49,053 bases of DNA from a virus: the IMG/VR virus record IMGVR_UViG_3300025097_000996, positions 1-49,053 of that record; one strand, 5' to 3'. The position numbers and the translations under genes are program-made. The notes beneath the pieces were generated by a model, which saw only the letters and a program-made list of their open reading frames with translations, had not been told where the DNA came from and did not search any database. This document shows, in pieces, positions 8,670-16,997 of this stretch (position 1 is its first letter; each line of letters begins with the position of its first letter).

Positions 8670-8883
8670 AGTAGGAATAAAATTAGGGTTTACTTATAGG
8701 ATAGGTGATCTAAGTACAAATCAATATGGAAGAATGGATGTAGATATACATGATATTGATACTGAACTTCCCTTAGATGAACAATTAAATAAATCTAAAG
8801 AGTATGCTGATAAAATATTTAAAACAGTAAAGGATAAATTAGATAATAGTTTGGATGAAATATTGGAGGAATCAAATGAGTGA
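8662..8883 (+). CDS. Small unknown acidic protein
   Basis: The ATG (MAKVGIKLGFTYR) was preferred over an upstream in-frame start because a perfect AAAGGAGG lies 9 bases before it. The 73-residue product has a beta-strand-like first half and a helical acidic second half. No family was recognised. It overlaps both neighbours by eight bases. Confidence 0.65.
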   Translation: MAKVGIKLGFTYRIGDLSTNQYGRMDVDIHDIDTELPLDEQLNKSKEYADKIFKTVKDKLDNSLDEILEESNE

Positions 8884-9124
8884 AGTAATTAGAGCTGTAG
8901 TACTAGAAGATGTTCTTAAAGAAAGAGAAAGACAAGATAAAATGTATGGAGATCAAACTAACCATTCTGATCAGTATTGGAATGTAATTGCAACTGAAGA
9001 GAATGGTGAAGTAGCCAGAGCTATTTACGAAGAAGATGATGGACATATGTATGAAGAAATTATTCAAGCCTGTGCTGTATATTTTGCTTGGGCAGAAGCA
9101 ATTAGAACAAGGGGACAAGAATGA
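8876..9124 (+). CDS. MazG-like nucleotide pyrophosphohydrolase
   Basis: The 82-residue protein has the phage MazG-like layout: VLKERERQDKMYGDQ, then TEENGEVARAIYE with the metal-binding EExxE glutamates, then YEEIIQACAVYFAWAEAI. Relatives hydrolyse NTPs or (p)ppGpp-like nucleotides. A GGAGG site fixes the start; the earlier in-frame ATG lies inside the previous gene. The stop overlaps the recA start as ATGA. Confidence 0.75.
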   Translation: MSEVIRAVVLEDVLKERERQDKMYGDQTNHSDQYWNVIATEENGEVARAIYEEDDGHMYEEIIQACAVYFAWAEAIRTRGQE

Positions 9125-10062
9125 AAGACAATGCAGAAAAAGCAATCCAAGATTTATTAAAAGATAAAAATCTTAATTTAACGCTGGGAGATAGTAATGT
9201 TTTTGACTATGGTAGAATTCCTTTTGGAATACCTGCTCTTGATACATTGACTGGTGGTGGTATACCAAAGAAACGAATGACTTTAATTTACGGTCCAACT
9301 AATGTTGGTAAGTCTTATTTATCATCACAAATAGTTGCTCAAGTACAAAAACAAGGTGGTAGAGCAGCATGGATTGATACAGAACTATCTTGGGATGCAG
9401 ATTGGATGGCAAAATGTGGAATAGACGCAGGAAAAGTATTAGTTAGTCAACCAACAAGTGGTGAGCAAGCTATGGACACTATTAAAGCATTAGCAACAAC
9501 AGGATTAGTAGATGTGATTATTTTAGATAGTATCGCAGGTTTAGTCCCTGCTCAAAATATGGATGAAGATTTTTCATTTAGTCCTATGGCTTGGCAAGCA
9601 AGATTTGTTAATTCGTCTTTACCAAGACTATTACCAAGTCTACATAGTGGAACTGCTTTAATTTGCATTAATCAGGTTAGAGCTAGTATGGGACCTACTG
9701 CATTAGCAAACATGCCGGGTGGTAAAGCTCAATCTTTCTTTGCTCATTTCTTATTAGAAGTTAGAAGAAATGGATGGATTGAAGAATCTGGTGAGAAAGT
9801 TGGATTTGATATGCAAGTAAGACTACGAAAAACTAAAGTTGGTGGTCAGAATTGGAAAGCCGCTTCTGTTCCATTTAGAGTAGAAGGTGGAATAGATATT
9901 TTAGAAAGTTTTATTAGAGAAGGTATTGAACGAGGTTTAGTCCTAAAGGCAGGATCATGGTATACATATAATGATGTAAGAGCTCAAGGTATGAATGGTC
10001 TTAAACAAGTCTTTATTGATAAACCAGAATTACAGGAGCAATTAATAAATGATGTTTCCTAG
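9121..10062 (+). CDS. recA: RecA-like recombinase
   Basis: The 313-residue protein carries the RecA ATPase core: Walker A GPTNVGKS at 58-65, Walker B VIILD with the Asp at 136, the AWIDTE segment near 83-88, and INQVRASMG near 185, the RecA-type motif before the DNA-binding loop. PGGKAQSFFAHFLLEVRR also matches RecA. It forms the strand-exchange filament. It is shorter than bacterial RecA and lacks most of the acidic C-terminal domain, as phage versions do. Two nucleases and RuvC follow, which completes a recombination module. Confidence 0.9.
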   Translation: MKDNAEKAIQDLLKDKNLNLTLGDSNVFDYGRIPFGIPALDTLTGGGIPKKRMTLIYGPTNVGKSYLSSQIVAQVQKQGGRAAWIDTELSWDADWMAKCGIDAGKVLVSQPTSGEQAMDTIKALATTGLVDVIILDSIAGLVPAQNMDEDFSFSPMAWQARFVNSSLPRLLPSLHSGTALICINQVRASMGPTALANMPGGKAQSFFAHFLLEVRRNGWIEESGEKVGFDMQVRLRKTKVGGQNWKAASVPFRVEGGIDILESFIREGIERGLVLKAGSWYTYNDVRAQGMNGLKQVFIDKPELQEQLINDVS

Positions 10063-10357
10063 AGATTATACTGAACAAGAATTAAAAGTGGCAGAAGCTT
10101 TAGATTCAACTGGACTTAGATACGAAACTCAAGCTCCATTTGACAAATATACTGTTGATTTTTATATTGATGAAATTAGTACAGTTATAGAAGCTGATGG
10201 AGTAATGGGACATTTACGAAAAAAAGATAGGCAAAGAGATATAGAATTAAAAGATATGGGAATAGAACATGTTATTCATATTAGGTCTCAAACTAAAGAG
10301 GATATTAAGGAGGAATTATGGCAGGCATTAAACAGCTTGGGAAAAAAGCAAACGTAA
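10049..10357 (+). CDS. VSR/DUF559-like endonuclease domain protein
   Basis: The 102-residue protein fits the PD-(D/E)XK very-short-patch-repair-like family: YTVDFYIDEISTVIEADG supplies the acidic residues, and KKDRQRDIELKDMGIEHVIH matches the conserved closing helix and strand. The usual first half of the fold is short, so this is a minimal domain. It overlaps recA by 14 bases and the next nuclease gene by 40, which suggests a joint role in recombination or end processing. Confidence 0.75.
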   Translation: MMFPRDYTEQELKVAEALDSTGLRYETQAPFDKYTVDFYIDEISTVIEADGVMGHLRKKDRQRDIELKDMGIEHVIHIRSQTKEDIKEELWQALNSLGKKQT

Positions 10358-11001
10358 AACCTAATGGTAAACAAGATAGATGGTTATTGAAATTTTTTGA
10401 AACACAACTTACAAAAAAACAATCTCCTCCAAGACATGGAGTATTTTTTCCTTCATTAATTTCAAATACTTGTGATAGATATGTATATATGGCATATACA
10501 GGAATGTTACCACCATCTACTATAGATGCTAATTTGACTAGGATATTTGATAATGGGGGTTCATTAGAAGATAGAATGAATGAATATTTTTTACGAATGG
10601 GTATTTTAGAAGGTAGAGAGATTTCTTTAAAAAATGAAATGCCTCCAATTTCAGGACGTATGGATTTTCTTATTAGACATGAGAAATATGGTGGATCTGT
10701 AGCTCTTGAATTAAAATCTATAAATACAAGAGGTTTTGAAAATTTAAAACAAGCTAAACCAGACCATGCTTTACAACTACAGACTTATATGAATCTTTAC
10801 AACGCTACAGCAAAATTTCCTGTAACACATGGTATTGTATTATATGAGAATAAGAATGATCAAAAATTAAAAGCATTTGTAGAAGAACTAGATCTAAATG
10901 TATGGAATGGAATAATAGAAAGATTATTAAACATTATGAACATGACTAAATTACCTGAAAAATGTACAGGTGATAAGTGGTGTAAATGCAAGGAGGTATA
11001 A
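10318..11001 (+). CDS. Cas4/RecB-like Fe-S exonuclease
   Basis: The 227-residue protein has the RecB-family motifs GRMDF (D116), ELK (E131, K133) and QLQTY (Q153, Y157). Four cysteines are placed as in Cas4 and AddB, with C52 near the N-terminus and C216, C222 and C224 at the end; such a set binds a 4Fe-4S cluster. These enzymes resect DNA ends. Phage Cas4-like proteins usually work in recombination rather than CRISPR adaptation, and no CRISPR array is present here. A strong AAGGAGG site fixes the start. Confidence 0.85.
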   Translation: MAGIKQLGKKANVKPNGKQDRWLLKFFETQLTKKQSPPRHGVFFPSLISNTCDRYVYMAYTGMLPPSTIDANLTRIFDNGGSLEDRMNEYFLRMGILEGREISLKNEMPPISGRMDFLIRHEKYGGSVALELKSINTRGFENLKQAKPDHALQLQTYMNLYNATAKFPVTHGIVLYENKNDQKLKAFVEELDLNVWNGIIERLLNIMNMTKLPEKCTGDKWCKCKEV

Positions 11002-11498
11002 TGGAAGATGAAAAATGGACTCCCATAAAAGCTTTAGGGAGAGCTAGGAAATCAATCAATGAATTAATGATTCCCGAATTAACAGTAGATAAATCAGAAA
11101 GAACAGATTTAATATTTTCTGATGTATATAATGCTGGTAATGCAAAGCTAGAAGAATATCTAGTTATGTATAGTAGTTACAAAGCATATTTGGAAACTGA
11201 AATTTCTAGAAGAGAATCAGAAAGAAACGCTTTAGAAGCAGCCTTTGAAGAAGGTTATTCAAAAGCTATGTTTACCCTATATCAAGAAAGAGAAAATGAA
11301 GGTAAAAAGAAACCTGTAAAAGAAGAAATTAGGGGTGAAATATTTAGCAAATATCCCGGACTTGAAAATAGGAGAAAAGAAATAATTGAAAAAGAAATAG
11401 CTGTGAGAGAACTTGCAGGTTTATTAAATACATATACAACTGCATATAATACTATAAGCAGAATTGTAGCTCTAAGAACATATGGAGGTGAGAAATGA
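11001..11498 (+). CDS. Unknown coiled-coil protein in the recombination module
   Basis: The ATG at the TAATG overlap follows AAGGAGG and gives 165 residues (MEDEKWTPIKALG). The product is nearly all helix with long charged stretches (SRRESERNALEAAFEEGYSK). No family was recognised. Its place between the Cas4-like nuclease and RuvC suggests a recombination accessory or mediator, but nothing in the sequence proves it. Confidence 0.7.
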   Translation: MEDEKWTPIKALGRARKSINELMIPELTVDKSERTDLIFSDVYNAGNAKLEEYLVMYSSYKAYLETEISRRESERNALEAAFEEGYSKAMFTLYQERENEGKKKPVKEEIRGEIFSKYPGLENRRKEIIEKEIAVRELAGLLNTYTTAYNTISRIVALRTYGGEK

Positions 11499-11962
11499 TA
11501 TTAGGATTGGATTGTTCATCTAGAACTGTACATGGCGTAGTATTAAATGATAAAGAAGAAATTGTAACACGATTTAAAACAGGTAAATATAAGGAAGATT
11601 TTGATATAAGATTTGTTAAAATAACTGATAATTTTGATGGGATATTAAGTAAAATAAAAGTAGAGAAAGCTTTTGTTGAAGCTGCAATTTACATACAAAA
11701 TCCAAAATCTACAATTGAAATAGCTAGAGTTGTCGGTGGGGTTCAACTTACTTGCAATAAATATAGAACACCTTGTCAGTTGGTGGATAACACTAAATGG
11801 AAGAAAGAGGTAGTAGGTAAAGGAAATTGTTCCAAATCCGATATTATGTCTTTTGCAATTGAAAAATGGGGTGATAATTTTGAGGAACAAGATTTTGCAG
11901 ATGCAGCTTGCATTGCTTTATATGGTTTAAAGGAGGGAAAAGAAAATGGCAATACCCAGTAA
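11495..11962 (+). CDS. ruvC: RuvC-like Holliday junction resolvase
   Basis: The 155-residue protein has the RNase H-like fold of RuvC. D6 is in MILGLDCSSR, E62 in FVEAAIY, and D133/D136 in EQDFADAACIALYG, giving all four acidic catalytic positions. It resolves recombination intermediates and branched DNA before packaging. It begins at an ATGA overlap with the previous gene and ends 17 bases into the next, keeping the recombination genes in one unit. Confidence 0.88.
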   Translation: MILGLDCSSRTVHGVVLNDKEEIVTRFKTGKYKEDFDIRFVKITDNFDGILSKIKVEKAFVEAAIYIQNPKSTIEIARVVGGVQLTCNKYRTPCQLVDNTKWKKEVVGKGNCSKSDIMSFAIEKWGDNFEEQDFADAACIALYGLKEGKENGNTQ

Positions 11963-12458
11963 TTATAAAAAAGTAAATGATAAACCAACTTTTTATTATC
12001 ATGAGAAAGTTGAAAAGAAGGTAGAGAAACCTAAAGATAGTTTACCAAAAGGTATGACTGTTAAAAAGTTTAAAGAGAAGTATGCTAAGGTCGTATGGTG
12101 TGATTATTATGATTGTCTACACAATGAGACTCCAAAAGGAGCTAGTAGAAAAATAGGAACTATATTAAATAATCCTCAATATCAATCTATTGGTACAAAA
12201 GATGAATCCTTTAAAGGTGTATGTGGAACTGATAAAAATGAAATAGCCATAAGATTTAAAACTATTATTGGTACAACTGGAGCAAAACAGAAAGTTCCTG
12301 AATGTTTTAACGCAGCAACTAATAAAACAGGTACTGTAGATATGAGTAGGCTTTTACAAAGTGATGGAACCCCTTATGGTGGAAGCATTGAATCTCAAAG
12401 TGCTGATCAAAATTTTACTGATTCGGCTGCCTTTGGCACTGAATGGAAGGGTAAATAA
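11946..12458 (+). CDS. Unknown protein before the terminase
   Basis: The 170-residue product has an AAAGGAGGG site. A Lys-rich N-terminus is followed by WCDYYDC and two later cysteines (GVCGTD, PECFNA), a possible zinc site. The C-terminal third is Ser/Gly-rich. It ends one base into the small terminase gene. No family was recognised. Confidence 0.65.
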   Translation: MAIPSNYKKVNDKPTFYYHEKVEKKVEKPKDSLPKGMTVKKFKEKYAKVVWCDYYDCLHNETPKGASRKIGTILNNPQYQSIGTKDESFKGVCGTDKNEIAIRFKTIIGTTGAKQKVPECFNAATNKTGTVDMSRLLQSDGTPYGGSIESQSADQNFTDSAAFGTEWKGK

Positions 12459-12961
12459 TGCCTAAGAATTATCCCGAAGAAATAAAATTAGCAGCTTTAG
12501 AATTGTATTTAGATAATAAAACTGGAGCTCAGATTGCGGAATCCGTAAATAAACAATTTCAAACAGATGTTAAAGCCCCAACTATTTATGCTTGGGCAAG
12601 ACAATATAATTGGAAAGGTGAAAATGCGGCTATGACTACTAAATCAAAAGAGATAGTAAAAGAAAAACATAGTCAAAGACTTGCAAGACTTCAAACAGAA
12701 CATTTGGATACATATCAAAATGTAAGAGAAAAAGCAAGTTCTGAATTAGATACTTTAGAGTTTGATAGAGCTTTTGATGCAGTTAAAGCTTTGGATATAG
12801 GAATACAAGGAGAACGTAAAACAATTGAAGGAATGGTAAATCTACAATTTGTTCAAGATGTTCTTAATGTATTAGTTGATGAGATATCAGATCAACAAGT
12901 ATTAACTAAAATTGCAACCAAATTAAAAACATTAGTACAGGAAAGAGATGACATTCAGTAA
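12458..12961 (+). CDS. terS: Terminase small subunit
   Basis: The 167-residue protein opens with a helix-turn-helix (EEIKLAALELYLDNKTGAQI through PTIYAWARQYNW). It continues with a long helical oligomerisation region and lies 14 bases into the large subunit gene. TerS recognises phage DNA at the pac or cos site and passes it to TerL. The DNA-recognition helix is typical of phage TerS and transposase-like HTH proteins, and the position makes the call fairly firm. Confidence 0.8.
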   Translation: MPKNYPEEIKLAALELYLDNKTGAQIAESVNKQFQTDVKAPTIYAWARQYNWKGENAAMTTKSKEIVKEKHSQRLARLQTEHLDTYQNVREKASSELDTLEFDRAFDAVKALDIGIQGERKTIEGMVNLQFVQDVLNVLVDEISDQQVLTKIATKLKTLVQERDDIQ

Positions 12962-14606
12962 AAAACAGCAAGAGGCAGTTACATTTCAAGATGCATTTAG
13001 TAGATTAGCTGATGGATTAACTACTGGAAATGTTAGTTATCAAGTTGGAAGCTTTTATGAGTTTCTTAGAGATGTTTGGTCACAGAGTTTTGACAACCCT
13101 GAGTATTTTGGAGCTTGGCATGTAGGTGTTTTAGCTGAAGATATAGAGGAATGTTTAGAAACAGGTCTGAATTATGTTGCAGTATTACCACGATTTCATT
13201 TTAAATCGACTGTATTAGGGCATGCTTTTAGTGTATGGAGACTTTTAAAGGCTAAAAGAGATTGTTCTGTTTTATATTTGTCATACAGTGATGGTATGGC
13301 GAGATATCATTTGTCTGAAATAAATAAAGCTGTAAGTAGAAATCCTATTTTGACAGAACTTATGGATAATCGTTCTCCAAAGGCAGATTATTCATTTAGA
13401 TATTATGTTAATAAAAAACCTATGGAGATAATGCATGGTGGTTTATTCTCTTTCAAACGTGGTATGCATGTTAATGGAGCTTTAATTGCCGATGATGTAT
13501 TGCGTGATCCTGAGAATCCTTTAAATACTGGACAGATAACAAAAGTAGAAGATCATTTTATGACGGAAAGTATGTTCATTCCTTTAAAGGGTGTACCAGT
13601 AATTGTATTAGGTACTCCTATGATGCCCGGAGACTTATTAAGTAATTTACAAAAAGATGAAAGATTTAAATCAAGAGTATTACCAGCTCTCGATCCAACA
13701 CCCGATAGAAAAGTGTTGATGCCAGAATTGTATAATGAAAAATGGTTATTAGAACAACAAAAAGCAAGACCTAAATCATTTGCTTCAGAGTTTTTACTAG
13801 TACCTCATTTTTCAACTGAGGCATATTTTCATGAAGAAGATATAGTTAAATGTGAAGATGAAACTTTACGAAGTGTATCAGTCCATCAACCTTTTAAAAT
13901 GGAAGCTGGTGATCAACTTTTTGCTGGATTTGATGTGGGTAAGAAAAGACACCCATCACACTTAGTAATTTTTAGAAGAAGAGATGAAAAGATTGAACAA
14001 GTCCATCAATCATGGTTAGATGGTTGGGACTATTCAAAACAAATACAATATTTAAATGAGGTAGCAGAAAACTTTAGTTTACATAAAGGATATATAGATA
14101 ATACAAGAGGAGAACTTGAAGATAGAGGATTAGATCCTGTGTGGCATTCTATGACCTTTTCACAAAAAAGTAAAAGAACTATGGCACAAATATTTGAAGA
14201 ATATACTCATTCAGATAATTTACATTTAATAAAAGATGAAAGACAAAAACAACAGATTCTTTCTGTGAGTAATGACTTAAAAGCTCCTGAGACTCCAATG
14301 GGTCATGGAGATGCATTCTTTTCGATTGCTATGGCATTACAAGCATGTTATGAAACAACTGTTTATAAATATGAAAGCTTAGGAAGTTTGACTGATTGGT
14401 TGGAAGCAGTGTCGCCTGAAGAAAAGAATACAGTACAAGAAGAAGCAAAATTACCAGACCTGTCAAAATGGACAGGAAATGAGTATAATAAAGATAAGCA
14501 AGAAAAACAAAAAGCCCCAAATCCCAACTGCGATGAGTTGGTATGTATGCCCAATTTCTGGGTTGAAGAAAAAAATTTATGTCTGTACTGTGGTTACAGA
14601 GGATAG
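12948..14606 (+). CDS. terL: Terminase large subunit with C-terminal zinc knuckle
   Basis: The 552-residue packaging motor has an ATPase half with the P-loop PRFHFKST at 81-88, where Phe stands before the Lys instead of Gly, and Walker B ALIADD near 180. The nuclease half has aspartates in AGFDVGKK, GYIDNTRG and GHGDAFF. After the usual end of TerL the protein adds C528, C533, C545 and C548 (DELVCMPN, LCLYCGYRG), a probable zinc knuckle. It pumps DNA into the prohead and cuts it. Its stop is 13 bases before the reductase TTG start. Confidence 0.92.
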   Translation: MTFSKKQQEAVTFQDAFSRLADGLTTGNVSYQVGSFYEFLRDVWSQSFDNPEYFGAWHVGVLAEDIEECLETGLNYVAVLPRFHFKSTVLGHAFSVWRLLKAKRDCSVLYLSYSDGMARYHLSEINKAVSRNPILTELMDNRSPKADYSFRYYVNKKPMEIMHGGLFSFKRGMHVNGALIADDVLRDPENPLNTGQITKVEDHFMTESMFIPLKGVPVIVLGTPMMPGDLLSNLQKDERFKSRVLPALDPTPDRKVLMPELYNEKWLLEQQKARPKSFASEFLLVPHFSTEAYFHEEDIVKCEDETLRSVSVHQPFKMEAGDQLFAGFDVGKKRHPSHLVIFRRRDEKIEQVHQSWLDGWDYSKQIQYLNEVAENFSLHKGYIDNTRGELEDRGLDPVWHSMTFSQKSKRTMAQIFEEYTHSDNLHLIKDERQKQQILSVSNDLKAPETPMGHGDAFFSIAMALQACYETTVYKYESLGSLTDWLEAVSPEEKNTVQEEAKLPDLSKWTGNEYNKDKQEKQKAPNPNCDELVCMPNFWVEEKNLCLYCGYRG

Positions 14607-14619
14607 AAGGAGAATTAAA

Positions 14620-16497
14620 TTGGTTACGCAATTAACACAACAGGCGGAAACAGTAGCAACAAGCCGATACTATTTAAAAGATGAAGACAACAAAATTATT
14701 GAAAACGCAGAAGAAATGTTTAAAAGGGTAGGAATAGCGATTGCTAAACTTGATATGTTGTATGGACGAATGGCTCCAGAAGCATCTATGACTGCGATAG
14801 ATTTTATAGATATAATGAAAGACTTAAAATTTATCCCCAACTCACCAACTCTAATGAATGCAGGAACTAATCAAGGAACTTTATCTGCATGTTTTGTCTT
14901 ACCTTTAGAAGATAGTATGGAAGGTATCATGAAAACAGCACATGACATTGCTATGGTTCAAAAATTTGGGGGAGGAACTGGGTTTTCTCTTTCTAAATTA
15001 CGACCAAGAGGTGATCGGATAAAGACAACTCATGGAATTGCTTGTGGACCAATACAAGTTTTAAAAACACTTTCTAGAGTATCATCTATGATTACTCAAG
15101 GTGGAAAAAGAGATGGTGCAAATATGGCAGTAATGTCAATATATCATCCTGATATCTTAGAATTTATAGATTGTAAAAAAGTAGAGGGTGAAATACACAA
15201 TTTTAATATTTCAGTTGGAGTAGATGCTAATTTTATGAAGGCAGTAGAATCTAATTCGGATTATAATTTAATAAATCCAAAAAATAATGAGGTTGTTGAA
15301 CAACTAAATGCTAAAACAGTATTCAATAAAATTATTTATGGGGCTTGGAGAAACGGAGAACCGGGCATGGTATTTTTAGATAATATAAATAAAGATAATC
15401 ATGTTAAAGAAGAATATGGTGAAATGATTGCGACTAATCCATGTGGTGAACAACCATTATTAGGAAATGAATCATGTAATTTAGGTTCTATTAATTTAGC
15501 AAAATTTTATAATGAAGATGAAAATAATGTTGATTGGTCAGAATTAGAAAGATCTGTAAAAACTTCTGTACATTTTTTAGATAACGTAATTGATGCTAAT
15601 GAATATGCAACGCCAGAAATAGAAAAAATGACTAAAGCTACTAGAAAAATAGGTTTAGGTGTTATGGGATTTGCAGATTTGTTAATTCAGCTGAAAATTA
15701 AGTATAATAGTATAGAAGGACATAAATTAGGTAAAGATATTATGTCTTTTATCAGAGACAAAGCTAATAAACAATCAATTAAGTTAGCTAAAGAACGAGG
15801 TACTTTTCCTGCATGGGATAAAAGTAACTATGGTGAAGATGAGAAATATAGAAATGCTTGTCGTCTAACAGTTGCACCTACAGGAACTATCTCTATGTTA
15901 GCAGATACTTCTAGTGGAATTGAGCCAACTTTTGCATTGGCTTGGAAAAAATCTAATATATTAGAAGGACAAACTTTATATTATATAAATAAATATTTTG
16001 AGACAGATGCTAAAGCACATGACTTCTATTCAGAAGATTTAATGGAGCACCTATCTCAAGGAGGGTCATTACAGACTAGAGATGATGTACCAACATGGGC
16101 TAAAGAAATATATGTTACAGCTCCAGAAATATCTGCAGAAGATCACGTTGAAATGCAAGCAGTTTTTCAGGAAGATTGTGATTCTGGAATCTCAAAAACA
16201 ATTAATTTTCCTAATGAAGCATCCATCAATAATGTTGAGTCAGCTTACTTATCAGCTTGGAAACTTGGTTGTAAAGGTATTACAGTCTATAGAGCAGGAA
16301 GTAGAGAAAAAGAAGTTTTGGTTAAAGGAACAGAAGAAAAAGAAGAAATTGTGAATGATCAATTAAATTTTTTCAATTCTATACAAATCCCCTTTAAACC
16401 TATTTCATCTGATTGTTGTGAGTCTCCTCAAATTATTATGGAGTCAGGTTGTGAGACCTGTAAAACATGTGGGTGGAGCATGTGTCATGTGGCATAA
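14620..16497 (+). CDS. nrdJ: Class II (adenosylcobalamin-dependent) ribonucleotide reductase
   Basis: The 625-residue enzyme has the NrdJ-type sequence [20 protein letters not shown] with the active-site Cys near 275. C91 in SACFVLP is the partner Cys, followed by [18 protein letters not shown] and a C-terminal redox tail ([12 protein letters not shown]). It reduces ribonucleotides using vitamin B12 and needs no NrdB, and none is present. The TTG start was chosen because AAGGAG lies seven bases upstream; earlier in-frame starts run back into TerL. The thioredoxin 8 kb downstream could reduce the tail cysteines. Sitting between terminase and portal is unusual for a metabolic gene. Confidence 0.92.
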   Translation: MVTQLTQQAETVATSRYYLKDEDNKIIENAEEMFKRVGIAIAKLDMLYGRMAPEASMTAIDFIDIMKDLKFIPNSPTLMNAGTNQGTLSACFVLPLEDSMEGIMKTAHDIAMVQKFGGGTGFSLSKLRPRGDRIKTTHGIACGPIQVLKTLSRVSSMITQGGKRDGANMAVMSIYHPDILEFIDCKKVEGEIHNFNISVGVDANFMKAVESNSDYNLINPKNNEVVEQLNAKTVFNKIIYGAWRNGEPGMVFLDNINKDNHVKEEYGEMIATNPCGEQPLLGNESCNLGSINLAKFYNEDENNVDWSELERSVKTSVHFLDNVIDANEYATPEIEKMTKATRKIGLGVMGFADLLIQLKIKYNSIEGHKLGKDIMSFIRDKANKQSIKLAKERGTFPAWDKSNYGEDEKYRNACRLTVAPTGTISMLADTSSGIEPTFALAWKKSNILEGQTLYYINKYFETDAKAHDFYSEDLMEHLSQGGSLQTRDDVPTWAKEIYVTAPEISAEDHVEMQAVFQEDCDSGISKTINFPNEASINNVESAYLSAWKLGCKGITVYRAGSREKEVLVKGTEEKEEIVNDQLNFFNSIQIPFKPISSDCCESPQIIMESGCETCKTCGWSMCHVA

Positions 16498-16539
16498 AAT
16501 AAAAATAAACAGTAAAGTATAGAAAATAGGAGGTCAATT

Positions 16540-16992
16540 ATGGCTATAGGAAGTTTATTAAGAGATAGAGATATCCAATATGTTGCTTTAAAAGATGAAG
16601 CAACTAAGACTTGGAGAATATTAGATTCGTGGAGTGATGCATTAAAAGATTTAGATGCAGAAGATGACATTCCAGATGATAACGATGCAGTACAAATTAT
16701 TACAGAGGCAGCATTTATTGCTTTAATTAAAGAGGCAACTAGGCTTGGTGTGTTAGAAAACGCTTCATTAGGTGGAAATAATGTAAATGAGGATGATTTA
16801 CTCGCCTTAGAGCGTGAAAATCAAGAATTACACGAAAAACTGTCGAAAATCGAAGGAAATGTAGTAAAATATAAAGAGGAACCAAAAAAACCTCAGTACT
16901 CAGAGAATTATGCAATAAAAGACAGAGCTATTCAGGCAATTATTAATTTAGCAGGTATGGCTGATGTTGAAAAAATTAGCGAGGATAAGTAA
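16540..16992 (+). CDS. Unknown protein before the portal
   Basis: The 150-residue product has an AGGAGG site. The middle is a charged coiled coil (ALERENQELHEKLSKIEG) and the ends are helical and acidic. It lies six bases before the portal gene, so it may be a head-assembly or neck accessory. No family was recognised. Confidence 0.7.
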   Translation: MAIGSLLRDRDIQYVALKDEATKTWRILDSWSDALKDLDAEDDIPDDNDAVQIITEAAFIALIKEATRLGVLENASLGGNNVNEDDLLALERENQELHEKLSKIEGNVVKYKEEPKKPQYSENYAIKDRAIQAIINLAGMADVEKISEDK

Positions 16993-16997
16993 AAAAT

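Noticed and set aside
10318-11001. Cas4-like gene as evidence of a phage CRISPR system
   Set aside because: No array, Cas1 or Cas2 is present, and the neighbours are RecA, a VSR-like nuclease and RuvC.
14479-14619. Longer start for the ribonucleotide reductase inside TerL
   Set aside because: The extra residues would overlap the TerL zinc knuckle, while a TTG with AAGGAG seven bases upstream gives the normal family length.
14329-14631. 100-codon minus-strand frame opposite the end of TerL
   Set aside because: It covers the TerL zinc knuckle in the opposite strand, has no start signal and looks like a shadow frame.
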